Shown here: positions 9,490 through 19,079 of the stretch, one piece after another
Position numbering within the stretch: the stretch's first letter is position 1
Layout: each line of letters starts with the position of its first letter
Assembly (NCBI GenBank): GCA_016713405.1
Contig: JADJPF010000013.1
Coordinates: 62,001 to 126,000 of the forward strand
Length of the DNA: 64,000 nucleotides
Direction of reading: 5' to 3'
Source: Blastocatellia bacterium
Lineage (GTDB): Bacteria > Acidobacteriota > Blastocatellia > Chloracidobacteriales > JADJPF01
The notes under the pieces: generated by a model
What the model was told of the DNA's origin: nothing
The model's input: the letters and a program-made list of their open reading frames with translations, nothing else
Databases searched by the model: none
Position numbers and translations under genes: made by a program

Positions 9490-10962
9490 TTAATTAACCC
9501 CATCCAAATCTGTCCAATCAGCAACATAACGACTAGATTTTTCAACTTTAGCAGCAGAATAAATATTATGTTCACTACGAGAAATTTTCTTTTGAGCATA
9601 TAAGCCTTCTAAGAAAAATTCTGCCGCAGAAACAATTAAACTAGCATGATTTGTTTCTATAGATTTAGTAGTTCTAATTATTTGAAATAGCCCATTAATT
9701 GATTTAATAGCCAGTAGGTATTCATCATCTGTACTAGTATCAGAAGCTTTAATTGTTCCACCTAAGTTAAACCAATCAACTATTGAAGTAAAATTTGCTT
9801 TACTAAAATAGCGCATAAAGGTTTTACCCACAGCACGTTTAATTAAATCTTGAGCAATTTTACTAGCTCCAAGTTGTTCGCCTTCGTACTCTAATTCTAA
9901 TTTTCCAGTAATTGTTGGTAAAGATGCGTAAACATCGCTAATACGTGGGACTATTAAATCACCTTTATTAATTAATTTTCTACGTTCAGCATTACTAACA
10001 ACGCTTTCTAAAGTGCTAATAGGCAAGCGTTGACTAACACCAGAACGTTTATCAATTCGAGTGTCTTCACGGGCAACAAAAGCAATTTGTTCAACTATTT
10101 CTAAAATATAATGAGGAATTTTTATTTCATTATTACTGAATCGATTAGTCCAAGCTTCTTGAGTAGTAATAGCAATACCTTCGTCTACATTACTTGGATA
10201 ATGAGTATGAATTTCTGCTCCAATACGGTCTTTTAATGGGGTAATGATTTTGCCACGAGCGGTATAATCTTCTGGATTAGCAGAAAAAACTAAGGCTATG
10301 TCTAAGGGCAGGCGAATAGGATAACCTTTAATTTGGATATCGCCTTCCTGCATTATATTAAATAACCCTACTTGAATTTTGCCTGCTAGGTCAGGAAGTT
10401 CATTTATAGCAAAAATTCCACGATTAGCACGAGGTAATAGCCCATAATGAATTGTCAGTTCATCAGAAAGTAAATAACCACTACGAGCCGCTTTTATTGG
10501 GTCAACATCCCCAATAATGTCGGCAATGGTGACATCAGGGGTTGCAAGTTTTTCAACATAGCGTCGATCGGGCGTTATAAAACTAATAGGTAAATTGTCA
10601 CCTAGTTCATTTACTAAATTGCGACAAACACGACATATAGGAGCATAAGGATTATCATTAATTTCACAACCTGAAACAACAGGCAAATATTCATCTAAAA
10701 GACTTGTTAAACTACGTAAAATACGGCTTTTAGCCTGACCTCTTAAACCAAGTAAAATAAAATTATGGCGAGATAAAATAGCATTTGTTATTTGTGGTGT
10801 TACGCTATCTTCATAACCAACAACACCAGAAAAAATCCTTTCTCCCCTGGAAAGTTTATTAATTAAATTTTCTCTTAATTCAGTTTTAATTGTTCTATAT
10901 AAATGTTTTTCTTTGCTATATTCGCTGTTTTTTAAGTCTTTAAGCGTGCTAGGTTGTGACAT
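9490..10962 (-). CDS. MoxR/ChlI-type AAA+ ATPase (magnesium-chelatase subunit I-like)
   Basis: A 490-residue AAA+ protein of the group annotated as magnesium chelatase subunit or sigma-54-interacting protein. The N-terminal extension (about 45 residues) is followed by a Walker A of the form GLRGQAKSR, a Cys cluster between Walker A and B (CEINDNPYAPICRVC), and a Walker B FAINELPDL. It also has an arginine-finger region around LVFSANPEDYTARGKIITPLKDRIG. These ATPases usually work with a von Willebrand-A partner as metal-inserting or remodelling chaperones. The nearest VWA gene here is far away, in the Bat operon at 48 kb. No chlorophyll or cobalt pathway genes are present, so chelatase activity is not implied. 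Confidence 0.8.
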   Translation of the reverse strand: MSQPSTLKDLKNSEYSKEKHLYRTIKTELRENLINKLSRGERIFSGVVGYEDSVTPQITNAILSRHNFILLGLRGQAKSRILRSLTSLLDEYLPVVSGCEINDNPYAPICRVCRNLVNELGDNLPISFITPDRRYVEKLATPDVTIADIIGDVDPIKAARSGYLLSDELTIHYGLLPRANRGIFAINELPDLAGKIQVGLFNIMQEGDIQIKGYPIRLPLDIALVFSANPEDYTARGKIITPLKDRIGAEIHTHYPSNVDEGIAITTQEAWTNRFSNNEIKIPHYILEIVEQIAFVAREDTRIDKRSGVSQRLPISTLESVVSNAERRKLINKGDLIVPRISDVYASLPTITGKLELEYEGEQLGASKIAQDLIKRAVGKTFMRYFSKANFTSIVDWFNLGGTIKASDTSTDDEYLLAIKSINGLFQIIRTTKSIETNHASLIVSAAEFFLEGLYAQKKISRSEHNIYSAAKVEKSSRYVADWTDLDGVN

Positions 10963-11000
10963 AAATTCACCTTAAGATAAATAAAATTTGTGGGATAAAT

Positions 11001-11029
11001 AAAAAAGGCGACCCTGAATGGATCGCCTG
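11001..11029 (-). terminator. Terminator after ftsH
   Basis: AGGCGA at 11006-11011 pairs with TCGCCT at 11023-11028, extended by an inner CC/GG across a mismatch. On the minus strand the stem is followed by six T. It separates ftsH from the AAA ATPase gene. Confidence 0.75.
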
Positions 11030-11056
11030 ATATTCTAACATAATAGATTTTTTTCC

Positions 11057-12973
11057 TTAAGCAGTAGCAGGATTATCACCCGCAACAGGAGAAATAATTG
11101 GCCGTAGAACAGATGGTTTTTGTTGTTCTGGCTTATCATCTTTATCCTTGCTAAGAGAAACAGAGCTATCATCTAAAGGTAGCCCTGCAATCACTCTACG
11201 AATTTGAATTGCATCTAAGGATTCATGCTCTAGTAAAGCTTCTGCAAGTCTTACTAAAGCATCTTTATTTTCAACAATAATTTGTTTAGCGCGGTTATAT
11301 TGCTCTAGGATGATGCGTTTAACTTCTTGGTCAATTCTTATAGCAGTTTCTTCGCTATAATCTTGATGTCTGGAAATATCGCGGCCTAAAAAGATTTGCT
11401 CTTCTTTTTTACCAAAAGTTAGTGGCCCAAGTTCTGACATACCAAATTCACAAACCATCTTGCGGGCTAGTTCTGTTGCTCTTTCAATATCATTAGACGC
11501 GCCTGTTGTACTGTGATTTAAGAACACTTCCTCAGCAATACGCCCACCCATTAGAATTGCTACTTGACCTTCAATATATTCTCTAGTATGAGTGTAGCGG
11601 TCAGCTTCGGGTAGTTGTTGAGTTAAACCTAAAGCCATACCACGAGGAATAATTGTTACTTTATGAACTGGATCTGCATTAGGTACTTTTACACCTACTA
11701 ATGCATGTCCTGCTTCATGATAAGCAGTGTTACGTTTTTCTTCGTTGCTGATAACGATTGAACGGCGTTCGCTTCCCATTAAAACTTTATCTTTAGCAGT
11801 TTCAAAGTCAGACATTGCAACTACTTTACGATTATAACGAGCAGCATTAAGAGCAGCTTCATTTACTAAATTAGCTAGATCAGCACCAGTAAAACCAGGT
11901 GTTCCTCGTGCAATAACAGAGACATCAACATCATCACCAAGAGGGATTTTTCTAGTATGAACAGAAAGAATTCCTTCACGTCCCTTTACATCTGGACGAT
12001 TGACGACTACACGACGATCAAAGCGTCCTGGTCTAAGTAGAGCAGGATCAAGAACATCAGGACGGTTAGTAGAAGCAACTAAAATAACACCATCATTTGA
12101 CTCAAACCCATCCATTTCAACTAAAAGTTGGTTAAGAGTTTGTTCTCGTTCATCATGACCACCACCAAGACCAGCACCACGATGGCGACCTACAGCATCA
12201 ATTTCATCAATGAAAATAATACAAGGAGCGTTTCTTTTGCCTTGTTCAAAAAGATCTCTGACTCTGGATGCTCCAACTCCTACAAACATTTCCACAAAAT
12301 CAGAACCAGAAATAGAAAAGAATGGAACATTAGCTTCGCCAGCAATGGCACGGGCTAGAAGGGTTTTACCTGTTCCAGGAGGGCCCATCATTAAAACGCC
12401 TTTAGGAATGCGTCCGCCAAGTTTTTGGAATTTTTGAGGTTCTTTTAAGAATTCAATGATTTCTTGTAATTCTTCTTTTGCTTCTTCAACACCAGCAACA
12501 TCCTTAAATGTTACTCGCTTGTTTTGATTAGAAAGCAATTTGGCTCGACTTTTACCAAAAGACAATGCCTTGTTACCACCTGATTGCATTTGTCTCATCA
12601 TAAAAATCCAGAAGAAAATAAGTAGTAATACAGGGGAATAAGCTAAAAACATTCCAAACCAAGCACTACTTGAAGAAGACTTAAATTTGATTACAACACT
12701 TTTATCTTTCATGCTGTTAACCAAGTCTCTTTGTACTTCTTGGTTAGGTAAGTCCATCTTAAATTTGGCTTGCTCGTTTTTGTACTCACCTATTACAGAA
12801 CTTTCATCAAATGTTGCTTCTTTGATTTCACCTTTGGCGATTTTTTCATTTAATTCAGTGTAAGAGAGAATATATTCTTTTGCTCCTGTCTTACCACTGA
12901 GTACACTATATAAAACAATAGCACCGCCAATAATAAATACCCATAAGAGAATTTGTCTTACCGTGGAGTTCAA
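11057..12973 (-). CDS. ftsH: ATP-dependent zinc metalloprotease FtsH
   Basis: A membrane-anchored AAA+ protease that degrades misassembled membrane proteins and regulatory proteins. Two transmembrane helices (residues about 8-25 and 105-125) flank a short periplasmic domain. Walker A GPPGTGKT is at 197-204, Walker B IIFIDEID at 252-259, and the zinc site HEAGH at 419-423. The length of 638 residues is normal. The start is TTG, chosen because GGAGGT lies 8-10 nt upstream and no ATG precedes the first helix. The arrangement tilS then ftsH on the same strand is a widely conserved gene order. Confidence 0.97.
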   Translation of the reverse strand: MNSTVRQILLWVFIIGGAIVLYSVLSGKTGAKEYILSYTELNEKIAKGEIKEATFDESSVIGEYKNEQAKFKMDLPNQEVQRDLVNSMKDKSVVIKFKSSSSSAWFGMFLAYSPVLLLIFFWIFMMRQMQSGGNKALSFGKSRAKLLSNQNKRVTFKDVAGVEEAKEELQEIIEFLKEPQKFQKLGGRIPKGVLMMGPPGTGKTLLARAIAGEANVPFFSISGSDFVEMFVGVGASRVRDLFEQGKRNAPCIIFIDEIDAVGRHRGAGLGGGHDEREQTLNQLLVEMDGFESNDGVILVASTNRPDVLDPALLRPGRFDRRVVVNRPDVKGREGILSVHTRKIPLGDDVDVSVIARGTPGFTGADLANLVNEAALNAARYNRKVVAMSDFETAKDKVLMGSERRSIVISNEEKRNTAYHEAGHALVGVKVPNADPVHKVTIIPRGMALGLTQQLPEADRYTHTREYIEGQVAILMGGRIAEEVFLNHSTTGASNDIERATELARKMVCEFGMSELGPLTFGKKEEQIFLGRDISRHQDYSEETAIRIDQEVKRIILEQYNRAKQIIVENKDALVRLAEALLEHESLDAIQIRRVIAGLPLDDSSVSLSKDKDDKPEQQKPSVLRPIISPVAGDNPATA

Positions 12974-13074
12974 TGCTTACCTACCTCCGAAAGTTACATT
13001 ATTAATTAAAACTTAAATTTATAACTACTTTTAATCTTGTTACTTATTAGACCGAAAGTTACTAAGCTAGTTTA

Positions 13075-14520
13075 TCACTTTGCTATTATGATTGCAAAGT
13101 GCCTAGTTTTTGAGTTAGCAGCAAATTTTGTTGCTAGACCCAAGCGAGGCGACCATATAATCTCATCCTCAACACTCGTTACTAACGGCCAAAATGCCCT
13201 TTGGCTTAGGGCAATACGCTTTTCTAACATTAAATCTTTTACCTTTTCCACCCCTTTATGATTAACAACTTGATAACTATCTCCTGGATGCCTAAAACGG
13301 ACTTTTAGTTTATTTCCTTTTGCTTCTAAATCTACTAAAGCAAAATAATCTTTTGAAAAATTATTTATTCTATTAGGATCATCTACGTAGTTTTCATAGG
13401 AAATAGTAAAAATTTTGTTTTCAAAACTTTGGCCTAATAGTAAATCTACTGTAAATTTTTCTTGTTTTGTCACATCACTTTCATCTTTATATTTAAAAAC
13501 AAGCTGGTTAAACTCTCTTAAGGCGAGTAATTTATTAGGTAACTCTATTTTCTTGCCACTTTTATTAGCTGATAGCAAGCTGTCTACGGCTGCAATATGA
13601 GTTGATGTTAGGCGTTTTAGAGAGCCTTGCAGTTGTTCTATAGCATCTCTAATTTTTTGTTGACGTAGTATGCTGGGTAAATCACTAAGCTCTTTTACGT
13701 TAAGTCTAATTTCGTTAACCTCTTTATTTTCAGCATTATTTTTATCAATAATTAAATTATTTGTCTTGTTATTTAAGAGTTCTTGCCAAGCTCTTAATTG
13801 CTCTGAAGTGCGTGCAATAGCTGATATTGCTTGAGGGTTTATCTCTAAAAGCTTAGGTAAAATCTCTAGTCTGATTTTATTACGAGTTAATTTTGTTGAA
13901 AAATTAGAAGAATCTATACAAGCCATTTGTTTTTTTTCTAACAAATATTTTTCAATCTCAGACCGACTTGTAGAAAGTAATGGACGGATTAAATTAACCG
14001 TAGGATAACTTAAGTTAGATTTAAAGTAATTAACCTTTAATATAGGTTTTATACCTGATAAACCAGATACTCCAGAGCCTCGAATTAGACGCATTAAAAA
14101 TGTCTCGGCTTGATCATTTAAGTTATGTGCTGTAGCAATAATACTTGTCCCAATACTTTGAGCCGTTTTTTGCAAAAATTGATAGCGTAGCTCTCTAGCA
14201 GTAGCTTCTAAATTAGCTCCTTTAGCAATTTCTGCTACTGCTAGGCGATCTATAGTCAGTGGTAAGTTATTTTGAGCCGCAAAATTATGGACAAACTCCT
14301 CATCATTTTCTGATTCTTTGCCTCTTAATAAGTGATTTAGATGTGCTAGATGAATCTTAAATTGATTGCAATATAGTTCTTGAATTTCTTTTAAGAGCAG
14401 CACTAGTGCAACGGAATCCGGGCCACCGGATAAAGCAACTAATACTGTAGAAGTTTCATTAAACATTTTGTTATACTGAACAAATAGCCAAATTTGTTGA
14501 TTAAGTAATAATTTAGACAT
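13075..14520 (-). CDS. tilS: tRNA(Ile)-lysidine synthase TilS
   Basis: TilS converts C34 of the CAU-anticodon tRNA-Ile to lysidine, allowing AUA decoding; it is essential in most bacteria. The N-terminal PP-loop ATPase motif SGGPDS is at residues 31-36. HLNHLLRGKESENDEEF, ATAHNLNDQAETFLMRLIRGSG and the RPLL region follow, all standard TilS blocks. The C-terminal substrate-binding and TilS-C domains (FRHPGD, then KVKDLMLEKRI) are present, giving 481 residues. It lies about 100 nt upstream of ftsH on the same strand. Confidence 0.95.
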   Translation of the reverse strand: MSKLLLNQQIWLFVQYNKMFNETSTVLVALSGGPDSVALVLLLKEIQELYCNQFKIHLAHLNHLLRGKESENDEEFVHNFAAQNNLPLTIDRLAVAEIAKGANLEATARELRYQFLQKTAQSIGTSIIATAHNLNDQAETFLMRLIRGSGVSGLSGIKPILKVNYFKSNLSYPTVNLIRPLLSTSRSEIEKYLLEKKQMACIDSSNFSTKLTRNKIRLEILPKLLEINPQAISAIARTSEQLRAWQELLNNKTNNLIIDKNNAENKEVNEIRLNVKELSDLPSILRQQKIRDAIEQLQGSLKRLTSTHIAAVDSLLSANKSGKKIELPNKLLALREFNQLVFKYKDESDVTKQEKFTVDLLLGQSFENKIFTISYENYVDDPNRINNFSKDYFALVDLEAKGNKLKVRFRHPGDSYQVVNHKGVEKVKDLMLEKRIALSQRAFWPLVTSVEDEIIWSPRLGLATKFAANSKTRHFAIIIAK

Positions 14521-14624
14521 ATTAATTGTTGCTATAACTAATAGAATAATCTTTGAGTTAAAATATTAAATTAATTATTAGCCGGAGGCTATCAGCTTTT
14601 TTACACTCAGCTAATACAGGGCTG

Positions 14625-14633
14625 TGTTATAAT
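14625..14633 (+). promoter_or_regulatory. Extended -10 promoter element for the HD-GYP gene
   Basis: TGTTATAAT is a perfect TATAAT hexamer with the TGn extension, in the divergent gap between tilS and the FHA-HD-GYP gene, about 90 nt before the latter's ATG. No good -35 is visible, as expected for an extended -10 promoter. Downstream, the 14-mer GCATACTTAGTTCT occurs twice, at 14647 and 14687, exactly 40 bp apart. Confidence 0.45.
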
Positions 14634-14646
14634 AAGCCTGCCTTTT

Positions 14647-14700
14647 GCATACTTAGTTCTTCATAACTTTAGCCAAATAATTTATAGCATACTTAGTTCT
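14647..14700. repeat. Two copies of a 14-bp direct repeat, 40 bp apart
   Basis: GCATACTTAGTTCT occurs at 14647-14660 and 14687-14700. Both copies lie between the extended -10 element and the start codon of the HD-GYP gene. The spacing is close to four helical turns, as for a dimeric regulator, but no binding protein can be named. Confidence 0.5.
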
Positions 14701-14722
14701 ACTCAATTGTAATGAGGAGCTT

Positions 14723-16387
14723 ATGGCGGAAAAACAAGAAAAAAAATGGGCAACGCTTAAATTTACTGATCCAAGTGGTTCAGCAAGGAGCCTAAGTTTA
14801 TACAAATCCGTTTTTACTATTGGGCGGCTTGGAGATAATGACTTACAACTAGATGACCCTTATGTCTCACGCCATCATGCAGAAATTATGTTTGATGGGG
14901 AAAATTATACTTTTAGAGATAAAGGTAGCACTTCAGGTAGCTTTGTTAATGGTAGTAAAGTTGCTGAAAAAGCTCTTAAATCAGGCGATAAGGTTAATTT
15001 AGGTAGACGTAATGGCTTAGAATTAGCTTTTGAATGGTCAGGTCAAAATACTACTACTAATCGTATTGCTGTTGAGCAACGCAAAGCAGAGGAAGAATCT
15101 ACACATGTAATGAGTGTAATAGACCATCGCCAAACTCGTTATCTAAATACTTCCTTAATTCATCAACAAAAATTAAATACTGTTGCTACAGTAAGTCGCT
15201 TAAAAGCTCTTTATGAAATTACTAGTGCTATTCTTTCAATTAAAACACGAGATGAACTAGTCAATAAATTATTAGATTTAGTTTTTGAAGCTTTACCCGC
15301 TGAACGTGGCGCGATAATGTTAAGTGACGATAAAGGATTAAATGTTAGGGCTTCTAAACATCGTAACCCTACGAATAAAACAGCAGTTCAGCCTAGCACA
15401 ACAATTGTTAATCGAGTTTTTAATGAAAACGTTGCTACACTAAGCGTTGATGCTCATAGTGATAGCCGTTTTGCTTCACAAAAAAGCGTAATTTTCCAAG
15501 CTATTCGCTCTGTAATGTGCGCTCCTATTAGCTCTTCTAATCATGTTTGGGGTGTTTGTTATGTAGATAACTTAAATACACAGAAGAATTTTGAAGAAGA
15601 AGAATTAGAATTTTTAATGGCAGTTGCTCGCCAAGCTGGTATGGCACTTGAAAACCTACATTTAATTGATGAGCAAAAAATTACTCTAGAAAGTTTTATT
15701 ACTACTCTAGCAGCCTCAATTGATGCTAGGGATGATATGACCGCAGGACATTCGGCTAGAGTTGCTAAATATTCTCGTACTTGTGCTAAATATATGGGTC
15801 TTTCAAAGGATGAAATAAAACTTATCTATTATGCAGGCTTGTTACACGATTACGGCAAAATAGGGACTCGTGAAGCAATACTTTGTAAGCCTGGTAAACT
15901 TACGCCTGAAGAAATGGCACATATGCGTGAACATGCTTATGATACACATAAAATTCTTTCTAAAATCCACTTTACCAAAGAGTTAGCAGATATTCCTTTA
16001 ATTGCTTCTAGCCATCATGAACATATGGATGGGACAGGATACCCATTTAATTTAACTTCTGAGCAAATTCCATTGGGTGGAAAAATTATTGCTGTTGCTG
16101 ACTTTTTTGACGCACTCACTCATAAACGCCATTATCGAGAGCCAATGCCTATTGAAGATGTAATTAGTCTAATTGATGACCAAAGCGGAACAAAATTTGA
16201 TACAGCAGTAGTAGAATCATTTAAGGAATATGTTTATAAAGAGTATATTCCTAATCAAAAGAAACGTGCAGAGATGGACAAACTTAAAGAGCGTCAAAGC
16301 CAAAAAACAGGAGCGCAAGCTAAATTAGAGGAAGAAGAAGTTTTTGTTGCTCAACATGATCATCAAATTTCTATCCCTAATAGATAG
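14723..16387 (+). CDS. FHA-GAF-HD-GYP signalling protein
   Basis: A 554-residue cytosolic protein with three domains. Residues about 10-95 are a forkhead-associated (FHA) domain that reads phosphothreonine (FTIGRLGDNDLQLDDPYVSRHHAEI). Residues about 165-315 are a GAF sensor domain. Residues about 325-520 are an HD-GYP phosphodiesterase with the HD pair in LLHDYGKIG, the HHE motif and the GYP motif in DGTGYP. HD-GYP enzymes hydrolyse c-di-GMP or related dinucleotides. The FHA domain suggests control by a Ser/Thr kinase such as the one at 33 kb. The start ATG follows AGGAGC. A terminator follows, so it appears monocistronic. Confidence 0.92.
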   Translation: MAEKQEKKWATLKFTDPSGSARSLSLYKSVFTIGRLGDNDLQLDDPYVSRHHAEIMFDGENYTFRDKGSTSGSFVNGSKVAEKALKSGDKVNLGRRNGLELAFEWSGQNTTTNRIAVEQRKAEEESTHVMSVIDHRQTRYLNTSLIHQQKLNTVATVSRLKALYEITSAILSIKTRDELVNKLLDLVFEALPAERGAIMLSDDKGLNVRASKHRNPTNKTAVQPSTTIVNRVFNENVATLSVDAHSDSRFASQKSVIFQAIRSVMCAPISSSNHVWGVCYVDNLNTQKNFEEEELEFLMAVARQAGMALENLHLIDEQKITLESFITTLAASIDARDDMTAGHSARVAKYSRTCAKYMGLSKDEIKLIYYAGLLHDYGKIGTREAILCKPGKLTPEEMAHMREHAYDTHKILSKIHFTKELADIPLIASSHHEHMDGTGYPFNLTSEQIPLGGKIIAVADFFDALTHKRHYREPMPIEDVISLIDDQSGTKFDTAVVESFKEYVYKEYIPNQKKRAEMDKLKERQSQKTGAQAKLEEEEVFVAQHDHQISIPNR

Positions 16388-16432
16388 AATAGATAAAGTT
16401 TTTTTTACAACTGTATAAATAGCTGTTTTCTT

Positions 16433-16465
16433 GCCCAGTGATTTTTCGCTGGGCGTTTAATTTTT
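16433..16465 (+). terminator. Terminator after the HD-GYP gene
   Basis: GCCCAGTG at 16433-16440 pairs with CGCTGGGC at 16447-16454 (one G-T pair), with a 6-nt loop, followed by TTTAATTTTT. Confidence 0.8.
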
Positions 16466-16480
16466 AAGTTGGAGTAATTT

Positions 16481-17344
16481 GTGTCAGAAAAAAAAATATT
16501 AGTTACAGGCGGAAGCGGTTATTTAGGTTCATATATCCGCCAATATTTTAATGCAGATGATTTGTCTAGACGTGCTGGACAAGATCTGAGCTTACTAAAA
16601 GACCTTAGTTTTATAAAAAATTATGATGTAATTATTCATATGGCTGCTTGTGTTAATAAACGAGCAGATGCAGCAGGGCAAAACTTTACGGTTAATGTAG
16701 GTGGAACAATTAAACTATTAGAAAAATTATCTGAAGGACAAACGTTTATTTTTTGTTCTACTAAAGATGTTTATGGCAGCCATATTGATAAATACAAAAC
16801 AGTTCCAGAAACTTGTAGCACTGATTTTATAGGTCAAAACGCTTATGAATGGTCAAAGCTAATAGCTGAAAAATATGCTGAATATTATTGTAATAATGCT
16901 AAAGCTAGATTAGGTATTTTTCGGCTTTCTACTGTGTATGCTCCTGCTGCTGCTAGTCAAGGAAATCCTGGTGGGTTTGTTTCGTTTTTTACCCGCACAA
17001 TAGCAAAAGGTGAACAACTTCAATTAAAAATGAAAGGTGAACAAATCCGAGATTTATTGCATGTAAATGATTTAGCAGAAGCTTTTAAGCTTTTTATTAA
17101 TAGTAATCAACAAAGTAGTCTTTATAATATTGGTGGTGGTCTAAAAAATAGCACTACGCTTTATCAATTGACCCAAACCATAGCAAAACTAGTTAAAAAG
17201 TCGGCAAACCTAGTACTTTCAGATGAAGCAGTAAAAGAGCAAATCCATTATGTTACAGATATTAGTAAATTAAGCAGTGAACTAGGTTGGCAACCAAAAA
17301 TAGATATTGAATCAGGACTAAGGACATTATTAGAAAATGTTTGA
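16481..17344 (+). CDS. NAD-dependent sugar epimerase/dehydratase (extended SDR)
   Basis: A 287-residue extended short-chain dehydrogenase. The Rossmann motif GGSGYLG is near the N-terminus, the active-site Tyr and Lys are in YEWSK with a preceding STKDVYG, and the segment RDLLHVNDLAEAF is typical of nucleotide-sugar epimerases. It heads an operon with the heptosyltransferase (8-nt overlap) and gmhB, so a role in LPS core or heptose-linked sugar synthesis is likely, possibly ADP-heptose epimerisation. It does not show the HldD-specific features strongly enough to name it. The start GTG at 16481 follows GGAG. Confidence 0.82.
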   Translation: MSEKKILVTGGSGYLGSYIRQYFNADDLSRRAGQDLSLLKDLSFIKNYDVIIHMAACVNKRADAAGQNFTVNVGGTIKLLEKLSEGQTFIFCSTKDVYGSHIDKYKTVPETCSTDFIGQNAYEWSKLIAEKYAEYYCNNAKARLGIFRLSTVYAPAAASQGNPGGFVSFFTRTIAKGEQLQLKMKGEQIRDLLHVNDLAEAFKLFINSNQQSSLYNIGGGLKNSTTLYQLTQTIAKLVKKSANLVLSDEAVKEQIHYVTDISKLSSELGWQPKIDIESGLRTLLENV

Positions 17345-18395
17345 ACCCGAATCTGTTAAAAAAATTTTAGTACGTGGTACAAATTGGGTAGGTGACAGCA
17401 TTGTCACCCTGCCAGCACTGCGCGAGCTAAAAAGAATTTTTCCTAAAGCGGAAATTTCTTTGCTAGTAAAACCTTGGGTCGCAGGAATTTTTCAAGATCT
17501 AGAATGTATTGATGAAGTAATAACTTATGAACGAGATAAAAAAGGTGTTTGGGCAACAATTAAAGAGTTAAAAACCAAAAATTTTGATCTAGCAGTCCTG
17601 TTTCAAAATGCTTTTGAGGCTGCTGTTTTAGCTTTTGGAGCAAAAGCCAAGATAAGAGCCGGTTTTAAGACTGAAGGACGAGGATTTTTACTTACTCACC
17701 CTCTAAATTTAACTAAGGAAATTCTTTCTCTACACCAAATTTATTATTACTTACATATCATTTCGCAGTTAGAAGAGCGTCTTTTTGGTCAAAGCCAAGT
17801 AGATTTTAAAAATCTCAAGTATTCTTTACCTGTAAGCAAAGAAAGACAAACAGCTATTAAAGAAAAAGTTAGCAGTTTTGGCATAAATACCAATAAAAAA
17901 TTAATAGCAATTAATCCTGGAGCTACAAATAGTCGGGCAAAACGTTGGCCTATAGAGCGTTTTGCTGCTTTAGCTGATCGTTTAGTGGTTGCTGGTAATG
18001 AAGTTGTGTTTATTGGTGCGGGTGCAGAGCTAGATATTACTGAAACTGCAATTAAAAATATGTGGGAGAAGGCAAAAATTTTAACTGGCAAGACCACACT
18101 AGCCGAAAGTATAGCTTTTTTAAGTATCTGTGACTTAGTTGTTTCTAATGATACGGGCCCAGCCTATATTTCTGCTGCTTTAGAACGTCCGACTTTAACA
18201 ATCTTTGGGCCCACAGACGATAAAATGATTTGTCCTTTTGGTACAAAAGCAGAAATTTTGCGCTATAGCGTAGATTGTTCACCTTGTATGCTAAAAGATT
18301 GTCCTATTGACCACCGTTGTATGACTTCTATGAGCGTACAAATGGTTTTAAGTAGGGCATTACAAATATTAAATAATAAATTAATTTTGGAGTAA
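17337..18395 (+). CDS. waaF: ADP-heptose:LPS heptosyltransferase II-like glycosyltransferase
   Basis: A glycosyltransferase family 9 enzyme that transfers L-glycero-D-manno-heptose to the LPS inner core at the cytoplasmic face. The N-terminal ILVRGTNWVGDSIVTLPAL, the middle NPGATNSRAKRWPIERFA and the C-terminal VSNDTGPAYISAALERPTLTIFG blocks are hallmarks of heptosyltransferase II. DCSPCMLKDCPIDHRCM is the usual Cys-rich tail segment. The length of 352 residues is typical. It overlaps the epimerase gene by 8 nt and is followed directly by gmhB, which supports LPS heptose synthesis. Confidence 0.9.
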   Translation: MFEPESVKKILVRGTNWVGDSIVTLPALRELKRIFPKAEISLLVKPWVAGIFQDLECIDEVITYERDKKGVWATIKELKTKNFDLAVLFQNAFEAAVLAFGAKAKIRAGFKTEGRGFLLTHPLNLTKEILSLHQIYYYLHIISQLEERLFGQSQVDFKNLKYSLPVSKERQTAIKEKVSSFGINTNKKLIAINPGATNSRAKRWPIERFAALADRLVVAGNEVVFIGAGAELDITETAIKNMWEKAKILTGKTTLAESIAFLSICDLVVSNDTGPAYISAALERPTLTIFGPTDDKMICPFGTKAEILRYSVDCSPCMLKDCPIDHRCMTSMSVQMVLSRALQILNNKLILE

Positions 18396-18404
18396 GTGCG
18401 ATTT

Positions 18405-18983
18405 ATGAAGCAAGTAGCTGTGTTTTTAGACCGAGATGGTACGGTAAGCGAAGAAGTTGGTTATGTTAATCATTTATCAAGATTTAAGTTATTTCCTTGG
18501 ACAGCAGAAGCTATCAAAAAACTTAATCAAGCAGGAATAAAAGCTATTTTAGTGACTAATCAAGCTGGAGTAGCAAGAGGTTATTTTACAGAAGACCTAA
18601 TTGGCAAGGTACATAATAAACTATTAGAGGAATTAGCAAAAACAGGAGCATATTTAGACGCAATTTATTATTGTCCTCATCATCCTTCAGCCGGACAACC
18701 ACCTTATCGGGCTAATTGTGAATGTAGAAAGCCTAAACCAGGGCTACTTTATAAAGCTACTGATGAACATAACATAGATTTAAGTCGCTCATTTATGATT
18801 GGCGATAAATACACAGACGTTGAATTAGGGCAAAGAATAGGTGTTAAAGGTGTTATGGTTATGACTGGCTATGGAATTGGGGAATATGAGTATCAGCGAC
18901 AAAACTGGCCTCAAATGCCAGATAAAATAGCAGAAAATTTATTAACTGCTGTAGATTGGATAATTAGCCAAGCAAAAACTTAG
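18405..18983 (+). CDS. gmhB: D-glycero-beta-D-manno-heptose 1,7-bisphosphate 7-phosphatase
   Basis: GmhB removes the 7-phosphate from heptose 1,7-bisphosphate in the ADP-heptose pathway. This is a HAD-family protein with the motif DRDGT, motif II in VTNQAG, and the GDKYTDVELG motif. The structural zinc site specific to GmhB is visible in CPHHP and CECRKPKPG. The length of about 192 residues is normal. The upstream gene ends at 18395; ATG 18405 is preferred, since GTG 18396 leaves only 3 nt after GGAG. It is third in the epimerase-waaF-gmhB operon. The isomerase and kinase/adenylyltransferase genes of the pathway are not in the window. Confidence 0.9.
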   Translation: MKQVAVFLDRDGTVSEEVGYVNHLSRFKLFPWTAEAIKKLNQAGIKAILVTNQAGVARGYFTEDLIGKVHNKLLEELAKTGAYLDAIYYCPHHPSAGQPPYRANCECRKPKPGLLYKATDEHNIDLSRSFMIGDKYTDVELGQRIGVKGVMVMTGYGIGEYEYQRQNWPQMPDKIAENLLTAVDWIISQAKT

Positions 18984-18992
18984 CCATAGCTT

Positions 18993-19001
18993 TGCTAAAA
19001 T
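18993..19001 (+). promoter_or_regulatory. Extended -10 promoter element for the DHH gene
   Basis: TGCTAAAAT (TGn plus TAAAAT) lies 79 nt before the DHH gene start. The surrounding 13-mer GCTTTGCTAAAAT recurs exactly at 23429-23441 upstream of the YCF48-like gene, which suggests a genuine promoter consensus of this organism. Confidence 0.45.
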
Positions 19002-19079
19002 GCGTAGCCTGACTAGGCTGGTTAAGTTATACTGCTCTACTTTAAAACTTTTAATTAAATTTCTTCCCAAAAATTTTTT

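Noticed and set aside
13037..13600. Plus-strand open frames inside tilS
   Set aside because: They are shadows of the tilS coding strand and lack independent support.
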